64,000 bases of DNA. It comes from Ophiosphaerella korrae. Taxonomy: Eukaryota; Ascomycota; Dothideomycetes; Pleosporales; Phaeosphaeriaceae. The notes under the pieces are model-generated. The model had not been told where the DNA came from. It did no database searches and saw nothing but the letters and a program-made list of their open reading frames with translations. Positions 55,123 through 64,000 of this stretch are shown one piece after another; positions within the stretch are counted from its first letter, which is position 1; each line of letters opens with the position of its first letter. The stretch is taken from NCBI GenBank assembly GCA_028456385.1, contig JALNQF010000082.1, positions 1 to 64,000 on the forward strand, in the 5' to 3' direction. The translations under genes were made by a program, and so were the position numbers.

Positions 55123-58100
55123 ATGGCGTATGTCAACCACAGTGGCGCCAAAGCCGATGATAGCCAGCTGCGAGAACGGCCAACGCCAAGACCTGTGCCT
55201 CCTCACAACGCAGACGATGCTAAACAAAGAGTGCTGGAGCTAAACAATCAGGAAGAACGCGACCACAAAGACGAGGAAAAGCGCCGAACATATGGCCGCA
55301 CACCGGATGGTACAGGTATGCATGACAGCTTCGTTATCACCCATGCCATGGGTAGCTGGCAGCAGGTTAGTGTCGACTAACATACCACTGTAGTTTTCAT
55401 TGTGCCGCAGACTCACGACATGGTCTCACAGCTCCTCTCGCCTTCCCAGCCCAAGAACGTATCCGATGTAGCAATTCTAGTGGTGCTTGGTGGCCTGATA
55501 CTCACACTCTATATATTGCCCAGAAGCGCCCGCATACCAATATTCGCCCTCATTTTTCTCTTCTGGAGAGCTGCCTATAACGCAGGCATCGGATGGCTTC
55601 TCGATGGCCAATCCAAGCACAACCGTCTCGTTTTGTGGGCGAGAAATTCACGTATCTTCGAGAACCCAGATACAGGTAATAATCCACACTCTATGCTATA
55701 CAAACTCATCAAGCGCGAGATGGAGACCAAGATTCCCAAGGACTACAAGTTTGAAGATGCACCGCTTGAGTATAATACCTGGCTTGTCTTCAGGCGCGTT
55801 GTAGACCTTATCCTCATGTGTGACTTTGTATCATATTGCCTGTTCGCCATTGCCTGCTTTAACCGCCCGCCAGAGAGTTGGCTTTTGTGGGCATCGCGAT
55901 GGGTGACAGGCATTGTTCTTTTTGGTAAGTCTAGCCATGACTCTAGACGCATATGAGGCGTAGACTGACTAGGTACCTTTTCTATTGGCAGTCTTCAATG
56001 TCTACGTTAAGCTTGATGCCCACCGCGTGGTAAAAGACTTTGCATGGTATTGGGGAGATTTTTTCTACCTCATCGATCAGCAATTGACATTCGACGGCGT
56101 GTTTGAGATGGCACCACACCCCATGTTTGTCATCTCCACCGAACAAGAGCCAGTTTGACAGCTACTGACTCTAGTTTTTCTCTTCTAGGTACTCTGTAGG
56201 CTATGCGGGTTACTATGGTATTGCTTTGATGATGGCAAGCTATCACGTGTTGTTCATATCTATCGTCGCCCATGCCGCCCAATTTGCCTTCTTGACCCTC
56301 GTAGAAGAGCCCCATATCCAGAAGACCTACAACCAACCACCTCCACGCCGAACGCGCCACAACTCCGACAAGCAGGGGCAAGATGATCGACCCTCTACCG
56401 CTCATTCAGATACTCCTTTCGCTGAAGGTGGAGCAATCTACGACTCCGTTAGACAACCTGCCCCAATGCACCATATCGTCGGTCCCCACAATACCGACTT
56501 CCATCGTTCCATCGACGTGACGGTAGTATTACTTTCATTCTACACGTTCTGCCTCGCAACGCTAACTCCGAATACGTTCACGATACGATCCTTGCTCTGC
56601 ATCAACGCAGTCATGTGGCGATTATGGTATACGTTGGGCCTAGGATATATTCTAGACCGACAATCAAAGAAAAAGAACTGGACCCGCCATTTTATCAAAC
56701 ATGGAGACAGCAAAGAGGAAGCTTGGCGACAGTGGAAGTCGCTTTACCATCTTAGTATGACCATGTGCCACGCTTCTTTTGCAGCAGCCGTTTGGAAGAT
56801 GTACACTTTACCACCAGACTGGTTCCTCGGGCTCACCCTCCTGAGGCATGTTCTCGGTGCGGGTCTGCTGGCACTACAGCTTTGGACCTCGGCGAGTATT
56901 TATGATTCTCTTGGCGAATTTGGTTGGTTCTGCGGTGATTTCTTCTTTGACCCACCATCCAGCAACCTGACGTACTCTGGCATTTATCGCTTCCTAAATA
57001 ATCCTGAGCGCGTCCTAGGTCTAACTGGTGTGTGGGGAATGGCGCTCATCACGTGGAACGCACCAATCTTCTATCTCGCAGCTATGGCGCATATTCTCAA
57101 CCTTGTTTTCCTTCAGTTTGTTGAGCGGCCGCACATGCAGAAACTCTATGGCCAGAAACTTCGAGAAGTCTCTGGTGTAAGCAAGACTTTTCGCCAGGCC
57201 TTGCCTAGTCCTGTTCGAAATTGGCAATCAGCGGCAGATGATTATTTGAACTCGATAGTAGAATTCATTGAAGATATACTCGAACATGCCCGACCAAAGC
57301 TAGCCGCTGGAGTGGGGACTATCGTCAAGGACACCACAGCACTTTTTAAGACCTATCCAGCGCGCATATCTAACAGTCGCCTCCCACAAGATCTTGCAGG
57401 CGTTGGCCCGACACAATACAAGCTGGAAATTCAAGGCACGCCATTGGCACCTGCGGTAGAGCATCAGAAGAATGGGGGCCGTGAGGGGGAGCTAGCAAGG
57501 ACTCCAGCAGCCCGTACAAGCGAGTTCAAGACACTTGTTCTGGAGTATGGCGCTCCTATCAAAGTCCGTTGGCAAGCACCTTTACATCATAGTAAAAAGG
57601 ATTGGATTGGCCTGTATATGGTTGCCGACAATCAATCAAGGGAAGTGACACGTATTAGTTCGAATGGTAGGTGGGTGGCTACGAACAAAGGGCACTACGA
57701 TTCTACCCGAGCCGAAGAGGGTATTCTAGTCTCAGACGTATTACAGCCTGCAAGAGAAGAGGAGCTTAGCTGTTACATTGGCGAGGTGGAGTTCCGTGGA
57801 GACAAGCTCTGGTGGACGACGGGTGTTTTCGAGTTCCGATACCACCAAGGCGGGAAACACCACGTTATGGCACTTTCACAGGCGTTTGAAATTCGCATCC
57901 TTAGGTTCGATGAGGACGATGTTGAGGTTGATGCCAATGGGACCATCCATCGGGCAGTCGAGCAAGCGCTTCTCCCAGTCATCCAGAATTGCTTCGACCA
58001 CGATCCTGAGATTGCACCCTCGAGTCCGGAGGAGAGCTTTGGGAGCCTTGTTGAGCGGGATGGCAAGTTCGCCAAGCGAGTGGTGTTTGCAGTGCATCAA

Positions 58101-58359
58101 ATGTACGGTTCCCCATCATGTGAGGTGAAGTGAGTCGTGACTAATGTCGTTCAGGTTCGGGATTGAGTTTGCTCCTGAGGTTGTTCAAGCCGATGGCAAT
58201 GCAAGGAACCTGGCATGGCGCATCTGCAATGCAAAGAAGATCTTGGTAAGTGTCGCTGCTGTTCGCAGACGTGAAGGCGGATGCAGCTGACAGGAGCATC
58301 GCTAGGCCCCTTACAGCATGTCGGCAAGTCGTGGGAGAAACACACCAACGCGGGGCTAG
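55123..58359 (+). CDS. CHO2: Phosphatidylethanolamine N-methyltransferase (CHO2)
   Basis: Exons 55123-55315, 55394-55924, 55992-56124, 56189-58102, 58155-58245 and 58306-58359 join to 971 residues. CHO2 marks are [80 protein letters not shown], then a second copy of the membrane core ([34 protein letters not shown]) and [12 protein letters not shown]. The soluble C-terminal region ends [20 protein letters not shown]. It sits in the ER and adds the first methyl group to phosphatidylethanolamine on the way to phosphatidylcholine. The short last exons were placed by phase and by the conserved [10 protein letters not shown]. Confidence 0.95.
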
Positions 58360-58753
58360 CTCTGACGGCGACTTTGTTGCCCTGTTCCGGATGGCGGGTC
58401 CCAAGGTGGAGAAGCATGTGAAAGGATGTAGATGTGTGGATGCTATGATGCTGTTGCGTGGATGACAGTGGCATGATTCGCTGGTTGCTGCGGTCCGAGC
58501 CTCGGCAGTGGATAGTCACGACACGAGCGAGCATCTTCTGGAATCGCCACGATCCCCCTCTCAAGTACCTAGCTAGCTATCTAGCACTGACCGAAGTCTA
58601 CTTGTCTTGTCTCTGCCTTTCTTCGCTTCTGACTCTTTGCTACCATCGATTGACGGTGCGTTTTGCAGGACAGCACCAGCACAACACGCGACAGCTGGTG
58701 CTCCTATCTATCTACTGCCATTGTTTCTATCCCATCCCGTCTCGCCGCGCACC
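58360..58753. promoter_or_regulatory. Intergenic promoter region of the Lon gene
   Basis: 394 bp between CHO2 and the Lon start. The frame of Lon stays open upstream to 58607, but the ATG at 58754 begins the conserved part. The region just before the ATG is C- and T-rich. Confidence 0.45.
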
Positions 58754-61573
58754 ATGGGCAAGGGCGGGTCCAAGAGCAGCACCATCGTGCTCCCACTCAT
58801 CCCGCTCGCGCCTCCCCTCGCCGTGCTCCCGGGCACGACGCTCAAGATCCCCATCACATACCGGTCCGACATCGCGGCGATACTGGCCAAGATCTACAGC
58901 ATCAGCCCAACGGCCAAAGCGGATGCATCCATCACCGTCGCATGCGTGCCGCTCAACTCGAGCGCCATCAGCCCCAGGGACGGCAAGCTATTAATTGAAG
59001 ATGGCGAGGCCAGTGGCAAGACCAAGACAGCGTACGAGAGCGAGCCGATGCAGGCGAGCAAGAGGGACGTGTTTGGATACGCCTGCGTGGCCAAGGTAAG
59101 CGGCGTGCAGGGCCGGCGGCAGGGCGACCTGAGCCTGGTGGTCGAGGGGCTGGAGCGCGTGCGCGTCGTCGACGTGGTGCAGGAGCGGCCGTACTTTGAG
59201 GGCGAGCTAGCCGCCGTGGACGACGAGCTGGATATGAGCATGGACATGGACGTGGACATGGACCGCTCGAGCGCCGAGCTGGAGCAGCGCTTCAACCTCC
59301 TCAAGCAGCTGTCGCGCGAACTGCTAGCCCTTGTCCGCCTCTCCGCCATCCTACCGCGTACCCCAACCGTCACCCTCTCGCCAATTGTGGCCAGGCGCCT
59401 CGAGCTCTATATCACGCGCAAGGACATCGACGAGGCAGGCACCCTAGCCGACTTCATGGCCAACGTCGTCGACTGCACCCACGAGGAGAAACTGCGTGTA
59501 CTGGCAGCCGTGGACCCCAAGGAGCGAGTCGACCGTGTTATCGACATCCTGCAGCGCCAGATTAGCAGTATCCAGGGCAGCACCCGCGTCACCGTCACCG
59601 CTACCCAGGCCCCCGCCGGCCACTTCGACATTGATCAGCTGCAGCGCCTACAGCGGGAGGCTTTTTTGCGTCGCGCCAATGCCGTCAATGTTCTGCCACC
59701 CAACTTCCCTGTCGGCTTCAAGGGCGCTGGTCAGGACGGGGCTGGCGAAGAAGTGCCAAACGAGATCGACGAACTCAAGAAGCGCTTGGAGGATGCCAAG
59801 CTGTCGCCAGAGGCCGACAAGGTTGCCAGGCGAGAGCTACAACGACTACAGAAGCTGAATCCCTCCCAGGCCGAGTACCAGGTCTGCAGAAATTATCTTG
59901 ACCATCTGTCCGAGATACCCTGGACAAAGACCACCGTCGACCAGCTCGATGCCAGCACCTTAGCTAGGGCCAGGAAGCAGCTCGACGATGACCACTACGG
60001 CCTGGACAAGATCAAAAAGCGTCTCCTTGAGTACCTTGCTGTGCTCAAACTCAAGGAGCAAGCCAATAGGTCTATCGATGACCAGATCCGCGCAATTTCC
60101 GAATCTCCCGAACCTGATGATGGAGCCAAGGAGCAAGACACTGACGAAAAAGCACCAAAAGCACCATCAGAGCAAGAATTACGACTCCTCGAGAAAAAAC
60201 GCATGGTCGACAAGTCCCCTATTCTCCTCCTCGTCGGCCCTCCAGGCACAGGAAAAACATCACTCGCTAAATCCATTGCCACAGCTCTGGGTCGCAAGTT
60301 CAACCGCATCTCGTTGGGCGGAGTTCGCGATGAAGCTGAGATTCGCGGCCATCGCCGAACATACATTGCCGCCATGCCAGGCGTTATCGTCAACGGTCTG
60401 AAGAAGGTTGGTGTCTCAAACCCAGTCTTCTTACTTGACGAGATCGACAAGCTAAGCGGGGCAAACTACAACGGCGACCCCAGTGCTGCTATGCTCGAGG
60501 TACTCGACCCAGAGCAGAACCATACATTCAAAGATCACTACGTGGATGTTCCCATCGACCTCTCAAAAGTTCTGTTCATCGCAACAGCAAACTCGTTGGA
60601 GGCAATCCCCGCACCATTGCTTGATCGCATGGAGACAATTCAACTGTCTGGTTACACCACACTTGAAAAGCGACACATTGCATCGCGGCACCTCATACCC
60701 AAGCAAATCACCTCGAATGGCCTCACCCAAGACAATCTTCAAATACCAACAGACGTACTCGACAAAATCATTACATCTTATACGCGCGAATCAGGCGTGC
60801 GCAATCTTGAGCGCGAGATTGGATCCGTGTGTCGTTCAAAGGCCGTCGAATACGCCACCGCAAAAGACACAAACACCCTTGCCGCATACTCCCCCACTGT
60901 TACAATCGAGGATCTCGACGCCACCCTCGGCATTGAGAAGTTTACAGAAGAACTAACCGAACAACACTCCCGTCCTGGTGTCATCACAGGTCTTGTAGCC
61001 TACTCTACTGGCGGCCAAGGCTCGATTCTCTTCATTGAAATTGCTGACATGCCCGGCACCGGCCGCGTCCAGCTTACCGGCAAGCTAGGCGATGTTCTGA
61101 AGGAAAGTGTGGAGGTAGCATTGACATGGGTCAAAGCACATGCTTTTGAGCTTGGTCTTTCGACAACCGCCGATCAAGACATTATGAAGAACAGAAGTAT
61201 CCACGTCCACTGTCCCTCGGGCGCTATCCCCAAGGACGGGCCTTCTGCTGGTTTAGCACACACTGTTGGCCTCGTGTCACTGTTCTCGGGCAAATCAGTT
61301 CCTCCAACACTCGCCATGACTGGCGAAATATCGTTGCGGGGACGTGTTTTGCCTGTTGGAGGTATCAAAGAGAAACTCATCGGGGCCCTGCGAGCGGGCG
61401 TTGAGCGCGTCTTGTTGCCTGAAGCCAATAGGAAGGATGCGCGGGACTTACCGGATGAGGTCAAGCAGGGTTTGAAGATCGAGTTTGTGGGCCATATTTG
61501 GGAGGCTTTAGGCCTCGTGTGGCCTGAGAGGTGGGAAGGGCGGGGAGTGGGGGTTGAAGAAAGCAGGCTGTAG
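58754..61573 (+). CDS. Peroxisomal Lon protease
   Basis: A single exon of 939 residues, [20 protein letters not shown]. Order of parts: N-terminal Lon substrate domain (to about 320), a helical linker ([20 protein letters not shown]), AAA+ module with Walker [10 protein letters not shown] (near 495), [11 protein letters not shown] (Walker B) and [11 protein letters not shown], then the protease domain with [12 protein letters not shown] (Ser, near 830) and [14 protein letters not shown] (Lys, near 871). It ends SRL, a type 1 peroxisomal targeting signal, so it works in the peroxisome matrix rather than mitochondria. A run of Met/Asp ([10 protein letters not shown]) in the N-domain is an odd low-complexity insert. 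Confidence 0.95.
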   Translation: MGKGGSKSSTIVLPLIPLAPPLAVLPGTTLKIPITYRSDIAAILAKIYSISPTAKADASITVACVPLNSSAISPRDGKLLIEDGEASGKTKTAYESEPMQASKRDVFGYACVAKVSGVQGRRQGDLSLVVEGLERVRVVDVVQERPYFEGELAAVDDELDMSMDMDVDMDRSSAELEQRFNLLKQLSRELLALVRLSAILPRTPTVTLSPIVARRLELYITRKDIDEAGTLADFMANVVDCTHEEKLRVLAAVDPKERVDRVIDILQRQISSIQGSTRVTVTATQAPAGHFDIDQLQRLQREAFLRRANAVNVLPPNFPVGFKGAGQDGAGEEVPNEIDELKKRLEDAKLSPEADKVARRELQRLQKLNPSQAEYQVCRNYLDHLSEIPWTKTTVDQLDASTLARARKQLDDDHYGLDKIKKRLLEYLAVLKLKEQANRSIDDQIRAISESPEPDDGAKEQDTDEKAPKAPSEQELRLLEKKRMVDKSPILLLVGPPGTGKTSLAKSIATALGRKFNRISLGGVRDEAEIRGHRRTYIAAMPGVIVNGLKKVGVSNPVFLLDEIDKLSGANYNGDPSAAMLEVLDPEQNHTFKDHYVDVPIDLSKVLFIATANSLEAIPAPLLDRMETIQLSGYTTLEKRHIASRHLIPKQITSNGLTQDNLQIPTDVLDKIITSYTRESGVRNLEREIGSVCRSKAVEYATAKDTNTLAAYSPTVTIEDLDATLGIEKFTEELTEQHSRPGVITGLVAYSTGGQGSILFIEIADMPGTGRVQLTGKLGDVLKESVEVALTWVKAHAFELGLSTTADQDIMKNRSIHVHCPSGAIPKDGPSAGLAHTVGLVSLFSGKSVPPTLAMTGEISLRGRVLPVGGIKEKLIGALRAGVERVLLPEANRKDARDLPDEVKQGLKIEFVGHIWEALGLVWPERWEGRGVGVEESRL

Positions 61574-62638
61574 ATTGTGGTCATAGTAGGATGAACATAA
61601 GAGGACTACATAGGAGTATGTGTTGTGAGATTGTCATTTACATTTCGTTCGGATTTAGCTGTGGGTTGTCATTTAGCGGTTCTATTCTTAATGTCATTAT
61701 CAAGGTATCATATCATATTACACTCAATCAACCTTTTTATCCACGTTTTTACTTGGTTTAAAATATTAATGTGCTTTCACGGTCTACTTTTAACCTCTCC
61801 CGCTTTTAATTAAAGACATGTTTCTGCAAAAGGCACTTGTCACCCAGTTCATCCTCTAGCTTATAATACTAGTTGTACTTAAATGCTAAATTTTCGCATG
61901 TTTCACAGCATCGTATGCCTCTAATCACCGCGTGGAAGCCCAGGTAAGATTTATCTGGGAAACAGTTTGCAGATGAAGCCCGATACATCTAATTAGTCAG
62001 TTGCTTGCAAATATCATCGAGGTAGAACGAACATAAGGTATATGGGTTTGATAAATAATTTGATGTCTAATATAAAAATATGCAACTCTTAGACAATTCA
62101 GCAGGATGGTCATTGTAGTGTGTTCAACAAACCTAGCATAAGTTCGGTAACGCGCATGTCCTAATTCTGATAGCCACACCGGGGTTTCGCTTACACCTTA
62201 ATTGGAAGAGATGGGAAGAGTTATTATGATAGCGGTCGAAGCCGTCATGGGGGCTATAGTAGGAGCATAATTCGCAAGGCGATATACCTATTCTCGTCGA
62301 TCTAGTCAGTCAACAGCTTGGCCCCAAACATGAGTCTCGAAATGCAAGCATCAAATTTTTATGACATCAGTATATTATCGCATTTGCTGAAGCCACATTG
62401 CCTGACCACGCCAGGATACTGCCATGGCTGAATCAGACCTTGCTGGCTCACTGTAGCAAACCTATACCTATTATATCGTCATCATCCATGGGCTTTTATC
62501 CCCCTTTGCGTATTCACAAGCAGTGAGGCTCTGGGTCGTCAAAACCTACGCATGCCTCCATTAGAATATTCACCATTGCACTACTCGGCGTTGCAAAGAA
62601 AACTTACATTTCTTCTTCCTGTCGCAGTCCACTTCAAC
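61574..62638. other. Intergenic region, about 1.1 kb
   Basis: No gene recognised. AT-rich in places (61650-61800 and 62030-62100). Confidence 0.5.
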
Positions 62639-62821
62639 CTACCAGCATTTCTCAGTGCATATCGGGATCCGGTGCGACATTACATTCGTATGGCACTTCT
62701 GGGTGCCTTTGTAGCATTCACAGCTGACGCAGCCTTGACTGGGGCCACTTTTGGCGGCGGCTGAAGGAATAAGCATGAGAGTTGTGCTGGCAAGGGCGGC
62801 TATGGAAGTCATGAGCTTCAT
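62639..62821 (-). CDS. Small secreted cysteine-rich protein, effector-like
   Basis: A 60-residue frame on the minus strand. A signal peptide (MKLMTSIAALASTTLMLIPS, likely cut after SAAA) is followed by a mature part of about 37 residues with six cysteines in the order C-x2-C-x-C-x7-C-x12-C-x4-C, ending CW. Six cysteines could form three disulfides, as in small secreted fungal effectors and antimicrobial-type peptides. No family match can be named. A GT lies at the stop codon, so a further exon cannot be ruled out. The gene is isolated and flanked by gene-free DNA. Function is unknown. Confidence 0.65.
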   Translation of the reverse strand: MKLMTSIAALASTTLMLIPSAAAKSGPSQGCVSCECYKGTQKCHTNVMSHRIPICTEKCW

Positions 62822-63618
62822 GATTGGACTGTCGCGGATGATTTAATTTTCGACTGTATTGTTGCTGTTGATGCCTAAGAAGAAGATGGAAGTGGCGGAA
62901 GCTCTTGATATGGGGGGATTATCTACTTTTATCCCCCCCCCCCCCAAAAAAAAAAAAAAAGCTCTTGAAGGCTCAGGGAAGATGGGGTATGTTGGGCCAC
63001 GGGGGTTTGACTGACTGACGGCCAAATGATGCATCCTTCAAAGTTCCGGTGCTTCTGTACCACATCATTATAAAAACCAGTCTTGTGGTGTGATTTTTGA
63101 TTGGTTTAATTTTGTATCCTACTGCTGCACTAGGATCAAAACAGATGCGTTTTTGCCATAGGCAGCTGATATGATACTTGGAAGCGACTCAATCTGATCA
63201 GCTCCCAAAATTTATTCTAACCACTTATGAAGCTACACAACCAAATGAGTAGAACGGTGTCCCGTCGGCTTCAACCCTGTCTTTGGCTTGATTTAAAGTT
63301 TTCTCAAGTCTCTCATGATAGCAAAGTTAGTGGCAATGAGGGTATTCCAAATATCTTCAATCTCTTCTGTCCGAGAGGTTTTCTTTTAGATCAAATGTTT
63401 TGAGTTTGACAGCGATCGCAAACCAGCATGCATACTATACCTTAGTGGCAGCTTCGACAAACCTACTAACACATCTCACGCGAAAAGAACGTTAGGATCT
63501 AGCTGTGTGAATTCAAAAATCTCTTAACTTCAGCTAATATGTAAAATGTAATAATATATAGGTAGAATGTGTGTTATAAACGTTCGTGACTCAAAGCTTG
63601 CAGCAGCTCGTGCGTTCC
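62822..63618. other. Intergenic region near the right end
   Basis: About 800 bp with no recognised gene; moderately AT-rich. It includes the promoter side of the small secreted protein gene. Confidence 0.5.
62933..62960. repeat. C13/A15 homopolymer junction
   Basis: Thirteen C are followed by fifteen A, in the region upstream of the small secreted protein gene. Such runs are prone to length errors in assemblies. Confidence 0.9.
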
Positions 63619-64000
63619 CTAGCTAGAAATCGCTGCATTGAATGGCACAGCAGTACTGGCTTTGCCGGCATTCTTCTTATCGGTTGCAATGTTATTATTC
63701 AATTTCGTCGTCTCTTCTTGTAATTGGGCAGCGACATTCCCGCCCTGCGCTTGCTGGGCCTTAAGCTTAAGGACAGTAGCCGTCAATTTGAGGACCTTGT
63801 TCTTAATCTTGCCGTTCTATTTAGACTGTCAGCTGTGTTTAATTGGAATGGGTGTACTGAAATTTACCTGAGCTGCTTCACCTGCAGCACCCGTAGCGGT
63901 CGCGACTGCAGGGTTGAACGCTTCCTTTTCCGCATCGTTGGCTACCTGATTGACGGTGTTCAGGAAGTCAAGATCAGCTTTGGAGACGCCTGCCAGATCA
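63619..64000 (-). CDS. Partial gene cut by the window edge, unknown alanine/lysine-rich protein
   Basis: The last two exons of a minus-strand gene: (64000)-63868 and 63816-63619, joined in phase 0. The visible part reads DLAGVSKADLDFLNTVNQVA, then FNPAVATATGAAGEAAQ, and after the intron NGKIKNKVLKLTATVLKLKA, ending VPFNAAISS. It is helical, rich in Ala, Lys, Gln and Asn, without cysteines, like several small secreted or cell-surface proteins of Pleosporales. The start lies outside the window, so size and localisation are unknown. Confidence 0.7.

Overview
This window is nuclear DNA of a filamentous ascomycete, most likely a dothideomycete of the Pleosporales type. That assignment is inference from gene style: introns of about 50-60 nt with GTRNGT donors and CTAAC-like branch sites, a GPI-anchored GH17 glucanase, a HET-domain gene, DHA2 transporters, a C6 zinc transcription factor, ergothioneine synthase, and C-to-T transitions at CpA typical of RIP. 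No rRNA, tRNA, CRISPR or bacterial operon structure was seen. Most multi-exon models below were joined by hand. In each, the splice phases and total length divide by three.

Layout. 1-75 is a pure G run, probably an assembly end. 1.9-5.8 kb holds a divergent pair (GMF/AIM7-like actin regulator and a MoaB/CinA-type domain protein), then a Ras GTPase. 5.8-8.1 kb is gene-poor and full of simple repeats. 8.08-9.37 kb is a decayed Tc1/mariner transposon with inverted repeats. 9.6-11.3 kb is a secreted type-B carboxylesterase and 11.6-14.8 kb a large HET-domain protein. 15.8-16.3 kb is a DUF4385 pseudogene. 16.7-22.2 kb holds the phosphatase Ppg1, a small membrane protein, a MYND zinc-finger protein and a DUF924/EF-hand fusion. 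22.7-23.3 kb is a collapsed arylsulfatase gene.

23.5-31.1 kb holds an AhpD-like protein, ALG3, an EIF1AD-like protein that converges on ALG3 with 6 bp between stop codons, an MFS transporter, a DUF1772-like protein and an aldo/keto reductase. 31.1-32.8 kb is a relic zone with a second Tc1 fragment, a possible LTR and AT-rich DNA. 32.8-38.1 kb, all on the minus strand, holds a secreted or membrane protein, a DHA2 transporter and a C6 regulator. 38.7-43.4 kb holds a GH17 glucanase, a small membrane protein and a mitochondrial-type rhomboid protease. 43.9-50.4 kb holds a large zinc-finger protein of unknown role and the complete 8-exon ergothioneine synthase. 50.4-55.1 kb is gene-poor with one orphan ORF and an AT-rich patch. 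55.1-61.6 kb holds CHO2 and a peroxisomal Lon protease. The right end has a small cysteine-rich secreted protein and a gene cut by the window edge.

Most genes are independent housekeeping functions: dolichol-linked glycan assembly, phosphatidylcholine synthesis, peroxisomal proteolysis, ergothioneine synthesis and Ras signalling. The only neighbours that look functionally linked are the C6 regulator with the DHA2 transporter and, more weakly, the MFS/DUF1772/reductase trio. I found no clearly new multi-gene system. The more interesting items are the DUF924/EF-hand fusion, the orphan zinc-finger protein, the effector-like peptide, unusual splice structures and several genes caught in decay.
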